Shown piece after piece: positions 1 through 13,000 of a stretch of 64,000 nt of DNA. A program made the translations under genes and the position numbers. The notes under the pieces were generated by a model. That model was given only the letters and a program-made list of their open reading frames with translations, searched no databases and was not told the DNA's origin. The stretch comes from Atrichornis clamosus (taxonomy: Eukaryota > Chordata > Aves > Passeriformes > Menuridae). The stretch lies in contig WBMZ01009474.1 of NCBI GenBank assembly GCA_013400975.1, positions 1-64,000 of the forward strand, in the 5' to 3' direction. Within the stretch, counting starts at the first letter, position 1. Each line of letters starts with the position of its first letter.

Positions 1-2800
1 ACAGCTGCCCTCACAGCGCTGCCAGGGACTGCCACCCATGCGGGGGGCTGGAGGTGCAGGCACAGACCGCGGCGACTGAACCATCTGCCAGGATTCAAAG
101 CACGACAGGTGGGATTACAGGATTTAGGTGACTAATTGCAGAATTTACTTTCATACAGCATGTTTGTGTGAGGGGGAGAGAGAGGTGGATTAATTTAACT
201 GCCAGAGATTTCTCTAATTATTTGAGAGGCGGTTGTAAAATGACTATTTCATCTTGCATCTCACCTGCTTCTGCAAACAAAAGTGCTTAAATTCAAAAAT
301 ACCACCTAGATGGGGATGGGATGGCACAGGGGACTGAGACTAAGGCTGCTGAGGCTTCATTTGTAAGTCACATAAGCAAGGCTTGTGAGGAATGCAAGAC
401 ACCAATCCTTTGCTGGTTTTGTGGACTGGAAATTCCAATTCCAAAAGAATTAAGGACCTGATCCTACTTTCACTTAAAACAGTGGTCCAAGCATGAGGAC
501 TAAGCACCATGTTGCAAATCCTCAGTGGTACTTTTAGCCAAATGTCCTGGCACTGAGAAGATGAAGGCAGGCAGGTTCTGGAGAGCCAGTGCCTGGTGCT
601 GCCTGCAGAGCTGGGTTGAGCTGCACGGTCACAGCAGCACTGGCTCATCCTGATGCTCAGTTTCAAAAGGAAAAATTGGGGAGCATCTGCAATCTGCAAC
701 ACTAAAAAAAAAATCAACCCAAAACCAAAGCCAAAAAAAACCATGTGGGAGGGAGGGGAAGTAAAAGAAGGATAGAAAGCAAGCTAAGAAAAAACCAAAA
801 GAACTAACATAAACAGAAAACCCATGCCAAAACCAAAGCCTTTAGTCTTCTGATCAAAATAACTTTGATCAATGTGTCTGTTTTCAGAAGCATTTTATTT
901 TAAAAAGCAGCTAGCTTTCTAACAAATAAAGAATTGCTCTATGGTTTCCTTCCAAAGCTTAAATTCAGCTTTCTAGAGTAAGATGAAAAGCTAATTTTCT
1001 AGAAGTTTAACATATTTGTGTAAGCATGTCAGGTGAAATAAATGACATTGATATTCAGTGTGTATATAGGTGGCACCAGCTCTCAAAACTCTCTCTCTTT
1101 TTCATCGTATTGGAACATTAACTTATGCTCCTGAGGGCTATGCAGAATGCAGAGTGAGAATACGAACTTAAAGATAATTTATCGTAGCTCTCTCCTTTTA
1201 TCATTCTCTTTTCCTAAACTTTTCCATATCAGAATACAGAGCAGAGGGAATTTACTTTTGCCTTACCTGCTTCTAACTACACCCATGCAGACTCTTTATA
1301 TAATAAATATATAAAATTTATAAAATAAAGCTTTGCATCCTGCAGATTGACTTTTCAGCATATTCCCTCAGTAAGTAGAGGAGAGGACATTTTACCATTA
1401 CAACTGGGTCACAGGAACCTTAAAAATGGGTCTGTTGAATAACTATAGTAACAGCAAAACGTAGTAAGAGCTGAGAAGGGATTTCATAGGAAAGCACGTC
1501 ATCCAGTCCAGTAAGAGCTGGCAACAGAGAGAACCAAGGAACACCATTCTTTACTCCTTGCTCTAACCAGCTCTGAGCAACAGCTCTGGAAAGGCTTGGA
1601 TTCTCTTTTTATTATTCATTTATAAACTGCTAAGTGTGACAGAGGTGTTCTACTAAATGTGCTACTGAATAGAAATGTAATATTAATAACAATGTAGATT
1701 ATGTAGTGCTGGCACCCAGTTTCCCTTTTCTATATTAATATCCATAAATTACTCTGTATGGGTTACTTAAACTTATAATTTTGCCTTTCAAGTAGAGCTC
1801 AGTTTTGCAATTCACATTTTGCAGAATGGAAAACTGAGGCATACATACATTACGTGATTTTTTTCTTCCTGATCTACTGTTGAGTTAAAAAAAAAAAATT
1901 AAACTGCTGATTTCTTCACCACAATGCTGAGCTGCTTTTTCTGGTTTTTTGTTTTTGTTTTTGTTTTGTATAGGAATAGCAGTGTTTTAGCTAATGGCTA
2001 ATGTTTGCTGATAGGGATCAGCATTGGAGTTGTCTTGAGATAGCAGATTTCACAGCTTTATTTAAAAAGTAAAGTATTCTTAAGTGTGATGTATCTTCCC
2101 GTATTTTATTTTTCTGTTCTTTATTTGTACATGACGTTAGAGGTTGGAGTAGGAGTAGCTGCAGAACAGGTAGCAATCAATGAGTGGGAGGATGCCTGGC
2201 CCTTCAAGAGATATTATTCAGGGTGCTGCAATTCCCCTGAAGTACTGAAATACAGAGTTATTTTGTTTTGTCTTTAGCTGTGTTTTAAGAGAATGAGGCA
2301 TGGGAGCACACCTTGCAAATTTGCTTCTAAGGCCTTTACTTCTGTTCATCAGAGAGTCAAACCACAGAAATAGTCTTAGATAGTCTTATTAGTCTTGAAC
2401 CCCTAAAAACTTGCAATACCTGGGCAAAAACAAGAAAGAGAAGTCTTTGAAATGTTAACTGATTGTGCAAGGGGCTGAATGATTATGTGCAGACTGAGAG
2501 ACCCACAGTGCTAAGCACTGCTCTTCCACCCATAGCTGTACCTGTGAGAAAAAAGCCATTTCACAAAAGCTTGCTTATGAAGGGAATGAAACAGCAGAAA
2601 AACAAACTCTGCCTGGCCTGGGGACTATGTGCTGCACAGAGATGGCTACGCCAGCTATGTGGATTGCATCACATCTTGCCATGAACATGATTCCAATGGT
2701 GCATGATAAAATAAAATGTGGAGAATTCAAGCTCTATGGTTGTCTCAGGAAACAAGCTGCTGACTGCAGAAGTCTTTGAGAATATTGTCAGGAATGTTTG
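1..2800. other. Intergenic DNA, left edge
   Basis: A short G+C-rich stretch (about 1-80) lies at the very edge and could be the end of a feature outside the window. The rest is A+T-rich with an A-run near 1887-1898. No gene, RNA or transposon that I can support. Confidence 0.6.
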
Positions 2801-3044
2801 ATGATATGTTTGTGCTCTTCTTGCCATTTCTCCTTACTCATACACTACTGGCCATCAGCAGCAGAGGATGCTGACTGGTTTGACTTACAGTCCAAAGCAG
2901 TGTGTGCCAAGATGTTACCAGGAACACCTTGGTTCAGTACAAACAACAAAAGAACTGTCTTTGTATCTCTCTCTTCCAAAGGGAGAGGATGGGGAGACAC
3001 TGTGAGTCAGTTTTCTTAGTCTTTGCATTGTTTTCAGTCTGTCC

Positions 3045-3338
3045 TTCTAAAGATGACATGCTTGTGGTAACACAGACCTTTTCCATGGGAACTTTTCTCT
3101 TTTTCTTTCTATGTTTCGTAAATAGAGATAAAAGCTTGGATGTTATTGAAAACTATCTCTGGAAAGATGGACATTCTACCTGGCCTATCAGCCTAGGGGG
3201 AGGTTATGAATTGACCCAATCCAGACGACCCTTTGAAAGTCTATATAAGTTTTAGAATTAAATAATAAATTCAGATTTTCTGCCTCACCCGAACCCGTCT
3301 GGTTCTTTCGCTCTGCCAGTGGTTCAACAGCGACAACA
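3045..3338 (+). mobile_element. Probable right part of a second, older LTR
   Basis: A promoter-polyA-U5 arrangement typical of an LTR: TATATAAG at 3242-3249, AATAAA at 3264-3269, then TCTGCCTCACCCGAACCCGT, GGTTCTTTCGCTCTGCCAG and a terminal ACAACA ending at 3338. The left limit is uncertain. TGCTCTTC follows the right end and also occurs at 2813-2820, so the element could reach back to about 2,822 (517 bp). The family is not identified. Confidence 0.4.
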
Positions 3339-3466
3339 TGCTCTTCCATGATCTTCCGATTCTGAGAAGTTTATGATAAAAGGAACACACAAATATCAGT
3401 GCATTTCTGTGCATGAAGGTTTATGAGGCAGGCATATATAGAAAGGGATTCTAGACAATCCATCAG

Positions 3467-4053
3467 TGTGCTGGTTTTTGTGAGGATAGAGTTGATTTTC
3501 TTCATTGTAGCTGGTGTGGGGCTATGTTTTGGATTTGCGCTGAGAACGGTGTTGACAACACAGTGATATTTTTGTTACTGCTGAGCAGTGTCAAAGGACC
3601 TTCCTGTTTTTCACCTCATCCCATCAGCAAGCAGGCTGGGGGTACCACAAGATATTGGAAGACAACATGGTTGGGATAGCTGACCACGACTGCCTGAAAG
3701 GATATTCCATACCATATAGTATCCTGCTCAGCATATAAAAATAGGAGAGGAGGAAGTTTGGTGGATGGGGTATTGCTTGGGGCTTGGCTGGGTACCAGTG
3801 GGTTGGTGGTGAGTGACTGTTTTCATTTGCATCATTTGTCTTTCTTGGATTTTATCTTCCTCTATCTTTGTTAATTTTTCCCCTCTTTTCCTTACTTTTC
3901 AAAAGTTATTATTATTATATCTTTTTGATTATTAAACTGTTCTTATCTCAACCCACAATGTCTTTTTCATTTTTACCCCTTCTCACTCCCCGCCATCCCA
4001 CTGGTGGATGGAGTTAGTGAGCGGCTGTGTGGTGCTTAGTTAAAAATTACACA
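3467..4053 (+). mobile_element. Solo LTR, avian ERVL type
   Basis: Starts TGTGCTGGTTTTTGTGAGGA, followed by GGGGCTATGTTTTGGATTTG, a GGATATTCCATACCATATAG block, a TATA box (3734-3740), a T/C-rich stretch, an ATTAAA signal (3931-3936), ATCTCAACCCACAATG, and a right end with GAGCGGCTGTGTGGTGCTTA. I recognise this as an LTR type widespread in neoavian genomes. The extreme right end is altered, and I find no convincing target duplication. No internal retroviral sequence follows on either side. Confidence 0.85.
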
Positions 4054-7000
4054 ATGGTTTTCATTATTATTTCATTTGTCATAAACAAAGGATGCCTGTT
4101 TATATCCAAGGATCTGGATTGACTAGATCCTTCATACTGAATTAATCACTTTAGTTTGCACTGACCATCCTACGTAAAAGTTGATTTCCAAGGCAAAATT
4201 TGTGTCTGCAAGCAAGGGGAGCCTAAGAAAGAAAGAGCCCTCACACCCAAATTTTTAACTGGTTTTTTTCAGTCCTGTTGTCTGGCTTACCAGGAATCAT
4301 TATGCTGGCCAAACTAAGAAAGAACCAGGTGTGTTATATGTCTCTCTCTCTGTGTCCAGAGAACAGGGCTGGCAAAGAAAGCAACCAGCAACCGTGGTTG
4401 CTCTGAGTCAGCAGATGAGGCTATTGTCACTGTAACAAGAATCCATTAGAGTTGTTGGCTTGCTAGGTCTATCAGTATTATCTGTTTACTTATCTATCAT
4501 TATGATGGAAATTATACAGGAATGATTACAGGAATATTCATGCATGCACTTCTTTTCCCCCTTCTTTGTTCCCTGCTATACCCCCTATAACATCAACACC
4601 TTGTAAACAAGAATGAGGTTGGGGCTTTCATAGATTGACCTCTGAGGAACAATATGCTTAATGCCATGAAGATATGCCAGAATAATAACCAGCAACCTTA
4701 GAAAGAAAAGACCAAGTCTTGGAATCTAAATGTGTTCATCAGTATGCTCTCTTGTGCTAAAGGTAACAAGTGAGTTATATACCTATGCATACAGAGCTTG
4801 ATTTGAGAACTGTCTTGGGGCAAGTTAAGTTCACATCAGCTTATAGGATAGTGTCCAATCTATTATCAAGATGTAACAAAGATAGCCTTGCACGTGATGT
4901 ATGCATACAGCTTTAAAGCATCCTTGCCAGAGATGCTCCGCTGTTCTAAGTAATTGACCTCCATGGTGGCAACAATCCACAGCATCTGAAATCTGACTTA
5001 GATTTTCTAAGTGTAGGTGGCAGTTGAAAACTCCGTGGAGGTTGCTTAGATGAAGATAGAGTATTGGATACTGTGGCCAGCTGGCTCCAGAGGCAGTTTC
5101 TCTGCAAAGAAAGAGATCAGGTGCAAGCTTTTCTCCTATCAAAGCAATGTAGGTTTTTCTAAGGCTTCCAACCTCTATGGTTATCACACTAAAACTGAAA
5201 ACATTTTACCCTTGCCTGTGCATAGTATGAAATCTTGTGGGTCTCAGCTAAGTCACTTCTTGACTGAAAGGTACATAAAAATGTGCAAGGAGACAGCATG
5301 AATCCAACTGAAAGGTACATAAAAATGTGCAAGAAGACAGCATGAATCCAACGGTTAGTTGAACAAAGAGATGCTCCCTCATTGCCTCTTATGTCCAAGA
5401 GTTCCAACCCCCATTCCTTCTCAGTTTTCCTGTGGTAATTGAAAGATTATTCTCACTGTGTGCAATGCCTTCTGGCATAAAGATATGTCAGAATAGGTAG
5501 TGCATTTGTTCCTTAGCTCCCATAGCATGAACTAAAGCAGTATCTTATGGACTGATGCATTAATTTCAGCCACCACCGCATGCATCCAAGGAAGGGAGGT
5601 GTACCAGATGTTTTCCACAGCCCGCAGAGCGCAGTTGATACTCAGTCACTCTCCTTAGTTCACTAACACCTCAAGAGAGGATAAAAGCACAGCTACCACT
5701 AGAAGAAGTCACTGTCACTGGTAGAGAACAGCAAGATAGTCCCTCCGAAACATCCTCCAGAGTGACACTATATTTGAGTCTTGGTAATGTTCTTGGATTT
5801 TCAGTGTTTCACAAACTTGCCTCTGTGCCTCTCTTTTCCTTCTGCAGGACTTCCACCCGCAGGTCAGCCTGGATACTGCAGCTGAAGGGTGGACCTGCAC
5901 TTTCTGGCAAAACTAGCCAGAGCAGCAAGTAAGTCCTACATTTCCAGCAGAAGAAAAGGAGAACTCTGGCTTTCCTTTGGCAAGATCCCCCAGAGTCAGG
6001 GACAGCTGGTGAGAGGGCCCATATCTGAGACACAGCCACTTCAGCATAGGAGAAAAGTGCAGCTCCCGGCTCTGTGTCTCACACATCAGGTTTCATCTTC
6101 TCATGGACATAACACGGAGTCCTTATGGTTATTTTAGTCAGGTGGGCTTCAGAAGACAGCAAAAAGCCTGAGCACCTCACCATTTACAGCTGTGGAAACC
6201 ACTTCTATAACTGACATATATGTGTTTTGACCATTTCTTATTAACGTCTTTTGATATCTCCTTCAGACATCAAATGAACTGGGTAAGGACACAGACTGTG
6301 TAGGCAAAGAACATCATTTGCAGTAACATTTACACTGTGCTCATTCTTAGGCTTCAGAGAGGCTTACTCATTAATCTGAAGAGGGTAAGAGAGGCTCTCT
6401 TTGCTGACCTACACTGTATAAAATAGAGTTAGTAAAGCAGGATGTCTAACTTCACTGTAAAGGTCCAAGTTCCTCTTCTCCCTTGTTTGAGAAATGAGTG
6501 TCATCAGAATTACTGTGCTCCCCTAAAGCAATTAGTCATTATTGGATGATCAAAGTATTTATCAAAACTTCAGGTGCAGTGCGATTGATCTTCATTTGGG
6601 TTGGAAGGATTTCCTTGCTGGATTTTGGAGAGGGAATCCATCAGTGGCACAGCCATCAAACAGAAGGCAGTAAGTATATCCTTGTCAGAGAGATATATGA
6701 CTATGCAGAAATTCCAAATGGTGCCAAGGAGTGCAGCTCAGTAGCAGAGGTAGCTACTGTCACCTGGTAAGGCTTTTGGGTTTTAAGAGATAGAAAGAAA
6801 ATTTAACCCACCCACCTATATCGACTGCCATAGCCTACCTTAGAGGAATTTTAATTTGAGGATTTATACTGCTGTGGAATCCTGAAATCCTCTGAGTAAT
6901 GTGCAGTGGTCTGAGACGTTCCTGGGAACAAACGGCACTCCAGTATTTGCCATATTAAAAACCTACAGAGGGGCTATTCCAACATGATAGTCTGACCAGC

Positions 7001-10000
7001 CTTATTCAGAAATCTTAGCTTTAAGATAAGCATCCTGGATCAAAAGTAATTTAAAATGTCATTGTAGCTGTCACAGCATTGTGTTTGTGAGTAATAGATG
7101 CACTTGAGAAGACTTCTCCATGGCCTTGATCTTACAAAATGCCTTTATCACCGGTGGAAGGTTATTGGGCTTTAGAATATTTACCTTCAAGGTTTTCTGG
7201 TGACCTAAATGGTTTATGACTAGACACAGTGCAGAAACTCTTTATATGTTAACCTCTCTTTCCATATGGGAAAGAGGTAAATGCTTACTCAAGAAAGGCA
7301 GCTTTGTTCCTCAAGACACAGGTTTCCTCTTGCTACCCAGTAATTCAAATAGAAATAAAATATATCCCCATCTGAACTGGAAATATGGAACTACCAGTGA
7401 GAATTGCACTTACAGTCACCTTCCTTCCTGGGGCAGGTATTGCAATCCCAAAGCATTATATGCCAGCCTATTTTGACCATACAATGAGCAGGCAAATTTT
7501 TAAAAAAATCAATCTGTTTCTTTTCTTTCCTTTTTTTCCCCCTACCCACTATTTTTTTAAGTTTAAAGGGGCCAATTTTGGACTGTTTTTATAAACACAG
7601 GTACAAATGCAGACTAATCTACTGAATACAATTGAGTTACTCTGGACTAACAGTAGTATAAATAGCAGAACTTGTCATGGTGTTTCCAAATTAACGAATG
7701 TAAATGTTTCCCAACTAATGAAATGGCTTGAATATGATCAAACAGATCTTGCTTTTAATCTGTGAAAGAAAAATGTGTTTGCTTGACCTATAAAGCAAGT
7801 TATGCCAAATTTGATCACGAAACAGTATTTATGACTAATTTTTAATGCACTGAAAACAACTGAAGTGGGAAATGCTGATACACTGGTGTAACTATGACTG
7901 TGGAAATTGAACTAATGTAATAACTAAAACGAATGGGTGTAATGAAAGAATAAGCCATGGAGGCTGGTAATGCCTTAAAAGGGTGTGATTTTGAGACTGA
8001 TGTTTATGGAGCAAATGAAGAAAAAAGTCAGCAGCTACAGCATGTGGCAGGAGTCTTTGCTGACATTTGCAGAGCATCATATTGTGGCAGCACTGTTATA
8101 AAGAGTGTCTAAGAGCAAGAACATCACAGAGTAATGAACTCTGAAGCATAGTGAAAAACAATTACATACGTGAACATAAAGTCCAGCATATTTCTATGAA
8201 ATTGGTATCACAGCTGATTTTAAAAATAGGCTCAGAATCTTTTCTTGGTGACACACCATCTCTTCCCATTTGCTATATTTTAAAAAGAACAGAATTCAGT
8301 CAGGAACATATATTTTTGACAGACAACACAAGTGATGGAGTGCTGACTCTGCCTATCTCTGACAATGGAAGTAATTGTACTGCAAAATAACATTGGGTAA
8401 ATGCAGAGAGAAATTACTTCTACTTAGAGTGGTGTTTTGTTCTGTTTTTAAAGTATCCTTTTAATATTGTTAATAGATCTTCTTAAAAATATATTTAAGG
8501 AGGATTATCTTTAAAATACTACTAGAATTATGATCAGAAAACATATGAATCATTGCTATTCTGTAGCACAATTAATTTTCATTGCTATGGTTGTGACCTA
8601 CTTACAGACACCACAAACACTAATCTCACTGGATAATTTAGAGTGTAAATATCATTTGTCCAGTCCCTGATGATTGGTTTTAGAAATCCAATGAGCTCTC
8701 TACGTTAAACTTGCAGATAAGAAATCCTCAGTTACATATAGACTTTAATTATCACATAACACTAATGATTCTTAATACTTGGTTTCATATTTTACACTTA
8801 GAATAATACAAACTTATTTAACATGCAATTAAATATTTTCACTCATAAATTAATTTTTCTAAATGTAGCATTCTGATGCAACAGGATATGGATACATTGT
8901 AAAAACCAGGAAAATACATTTCTCATATTTAGCTTTGGATAAAATATTTGTAATATTTTTGCTTGTATAAATGAGGTTTTCTTTAAAACTTATTGCCAGC
9001 CTTCTAAATATAGATGTATATTTCAGGATTGTAACAAAGAAATTACTTTCACAATCAAGAAAATATTTGTCTAAAAGCCATCCTGAGTCAGTGATAAAAT
9101 AAATTTAGCAATTAGAAATCACACATATTAGTTGCATTTATAGTAAATTACATTGGGAGTCATAACAAATGGGAAGTGGTGATACAAATAGACTGAATGT
9201 TACAAGCACACAAATTAACAAGAGAAGCAAGAGACAAGGAAAAAATCCATTACAGTGAATGATAATTTTATAAAGTTTAGTAGGAATGACAGAAGTCCCA
9301 GCAATGCTATAAGCTTGTAACTAGCTAAAGATAGTAAATTTGTGAATAATTATGAGGAAAGACAAAGCATTATTTACTTTTGAGGGTCTTCTGTTGGAAA
9401 GAAATTGGTTGACATACATATATAAAATGAATTGCTTTCAAATTTATCAGTAAACTGTGAATACTGTACCCATACATATTTGGTATACCTATGTTAGATG
9501 CATAGATAAATATGCCTTCAGTCCTTAAAAATACCTTTTTAAGAGTATTCCAAAAATAGACCTAGAGTCCTGCTGCATGTTGGTTATTAAATTATTTAAA
9601 TAAATGATAACTCAATCTTTGTTAAATATATTATAGATAGTTCCAAAGATCACAGATCCATGCTAGTAGTGCTAAAATTGTAGGAAACCCAGTAAATTCC
9701 AGAAAATATAAAGTTAAGGGTGAATCATTCAATGGTCTTCAATACGAGACCTCAACAGGGGATGTCAAGACAATTGTTTTTGTGGTACCTTACTGTGCTG
9801 TTACCAGAGGAACATATGATGTGTTTCATCTTTAACTGTTTGCTTTCTTAATCTACCTATAATTAGAGTCCAGGTACCAAGCAATCACCATGTGAGTACC
9901 TTACTTACTTTACCACTTTCTATTTCTTTTCTTTAAATATCTGGAATCCAGAATATATGAGTTTCAAGATCTCTCTTATAATTTGGTACAATTGAAAAAT

Positions 10001-13000
10001 GTGAAAACCTTCAGTAGAGAAACCGCTGAGAGCTGCTACTTACATCACCTTCTCTACTGTGTACCATTTTCTCCCTCAGTTTATACCAGTTTTCTTGTCC
10101 TCCCTACTCTCTTCACCCCTGGACTAGCTATGCATGTTTGAAAGCAGTGCCAGTTAGGCAGGTCTGGTGACATATGCTAAGGCGAGTGTGACCTTTTGGA
10201 CACTGATCTTTCCACCTATAGGGTCACCAGCTAAAACCAGCTGAATTGAACAATGATAAGAAATTAATCTCTAAGAGCGTCTGTGTGAAGGGACAGTGTA
10301 GGTATTGTTACACTAAACACTCTGGAAGCACATTAAACTAGGACTTGGAAAAGGAGTTTCTTCAGCTAAAGACGATTGTTTTCACACTAGGAATTAATGT
10401 ACAAGAACTGTTCCTTGCTTAAGCTTGTGCCTACCTTACCTTGTCCTGGAGTAACGTTTGTGTGTACGTAAGCCATTAGACCCATCCACAAAACCCTTAT
10501 TTGAAATATTTCTGCCCCTAAATCATGCTATACTTATACTATGGAATAATTTGCCAGCTCATCAAAAAGGCTGCAAATTGCATCAGTCTTGGAGGCCAAT
10601 CTGTTATCCCCAGGAGACACATCCTTCTCAGACTGGGGTGGAGCAATATAGGCATAGTTGTATCTGTGGAAAACTTTTCTTGTAGATAAACAAAGGATTA
10701 AAAAAAGCTATTCGCTAATGCATCTAATTGATCCTAATTTATTTTTTAAACTGATGTCTGTAATTATTTGTATATATGCAAACCAGCCTATTTGCATAAA
10801 ATACACACAGAGATACAGAAAACACAGCAGCCTAAGGTTCTGTATCTTCTTTCCCTGACCCACTTTGTTATCTTTACTGTTTCTTTTGACTCATTTTAGT
10901 CTTCTCCATTCTCTTTTTTCTTTGACAGAAAAACCCTTATCCTTTATCATTCTTTCCTTACTCTTTCTTTTTTTTTTGTTTCCTTTGCTTTCTTATTTCC
11001 ATTTTTTGATCTTCATCTACCTACTTGTTTCTTCAGTTTTCCAAAATCCATCCTCTTCCATGAGGTACAGATATCCAGCAATTGTCTTAAAATTCTGGCT
11101 GGCCAATCTACTTGGTCACTTGCTTTTAAAGAGAGACTGGATGAAACTGCTACTGTACCTGGTCCCACACAAGAGTGTTTCTCCTGCAATGGTTGTACAC
11201 CAGTCCCCAGACACTCAGTAGTGTGATAAAGAACCACATTTTAGAAGCAAATAAGTCTTGTCAATGTAGGCTCTTCAGGCCCTAGGTTTTTCTTTAGTAA
11301 GACTGATGAAAATACATACTTTAGCCTAGAAACTATTAATAACAATTGCAGATAAAAATATGGTGACTAGGTTTCATCCTGACTCCATAGTGCATCACCC
11401 TCAGGATTCCTTGTCTCCAGGACATCTGTTACCAGCCAGCCCACTCCTATAAATTTCCCTGTCATCCTTGGCTTTCTGTCCATCAGTAGAGGTGATGTTG
11501 AGGCTCATCTGCACAGCCCTGTCCTGTTCAAACCATCAAGAGCTACTGCTTCATGTCCTCCATCTGCCTTTTGGTCCTTCACCTCCAGTGTCCAGCTAGG
11601 CACACCTTGTGACACTGCAGAATCAGTTTCTTCCCAGTCCCATTTTCCCTCCTCATTTCCCTTCTTTGAAGGCAATAGTGCTTCTACTGGCTAAATGCAC
11701 AAACCTGTATCAGTACACTATTGACACATGTCAGTAAAATGTTATAAAAAACCATGAACTCTTTATTTTACTTGAAGAGTGATAAAAGTCACAGCACGGT
11801 TATTTGCATTACTAGTTTCCTGCATGACTGTCTTGATTTAGCTTTTACAGGGGTGTTTACTAAGCAGTGAAATTTCGTCTTTCTCTACAGGAAAAATGTA
11901 TGCCAGCTTTCTAATATGAACAAACAGGCTGACCCTGCAAAGATATTGATGTTCTTCCACACTCTAAGCTGAAGTAAATGCTATTCACTGTAAGAATGCT
12001 GTTTGGCCACCACTTGCTGTTGCCATAGCTCTAGCAAGAGTAAAGATGCAGACACTAACTTGAGACAGCAAGAGCAAACATGTGGAAATTACCATCAGAG
12101 ACTGATCTGAGAGAGAAAACCGACTGCAAGCGATACAGAGAAATCTGAAAAGGGATTGCATGAAATGAGATTACTCTTCAGCATGTGGCATACCTAAAGT
12201 GAAAAAAATTAATTCTATTTTTGTACAATTTTCCCCTGCATTTGAAGAATTATTCTAGCAATTAAAAAATACTTCTTTACCACCTAGATGACTTAACATT
12301 TGGTAAACAGGTTTTCTTTAAACTGCCTAATTAAATTTGTCTTGGGTATAATGCAAGCATAATAAATTTCAGCTCTAAAGGTCACATTTTGGAAACTTTA
12401 TAAGCCACTTAACAACAGAAGCTTAGAAGGAGAATGCTTTCTCAGCCTTTATGACTGCCTTGCAATGCTGTAATAGCACTGGGACAGCAGTATCACTGTA
12501 ATTAAATACCCTTTGCAGCAGCCTGAAGAAGTGGAAACACTCTGGTCGTCTAAGATGTGTAGTTGAGCAGCACCCTTGGGACAGAGATGTGCATAAGGGT
12601 TAACTCTTTCTTAGGCACTGTAATATGACAGCATCAGCTCCCACACATATGGCTCAGCCAATAAGTTTGTATTGATACAATGTTTGAATTTATACATTTT
12701 ATTGGTTCAGAGTTCTGTTTTTACGGAAGATGGAATTCTTAAAGCTGTCTGGTAAGGGATTCAGGAGACCTAGCTTTAGTCATTTGAGACTGTTCCCCTC
12801 CTTACTCTTCTGTCGTTACACTCCAAGGGCAGAGACAGTTGGATGGGATGTGCCATAGTCAAAACAGCAGCTACAATACACCTGGGGCAGATGGGTGGCA
12901 GAGGCACACAGAGGGCTCCCATGAGATATAAGCAGCCTCCTAGACAGAATGGAAAAGTTGGCAGACCAGGAACATCCAAAACTGTCCCAACTGAATCCTC

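Noticed and set aside
1480..1560. Possible CR1-like text (CATCCAGTCCAG after GGGATTTCATAGG)
   Set aside because: The match is too short and diverged to separate from chance.
10865..11237. 118-codon frame on + and 74-codon frame on -, next to a pyrimidine tract
   Set aside because: Low-complexity leucine/serine/phenylalanine-rich translation from T/C-rich DNA; no domain, no Kozak context or splice support.
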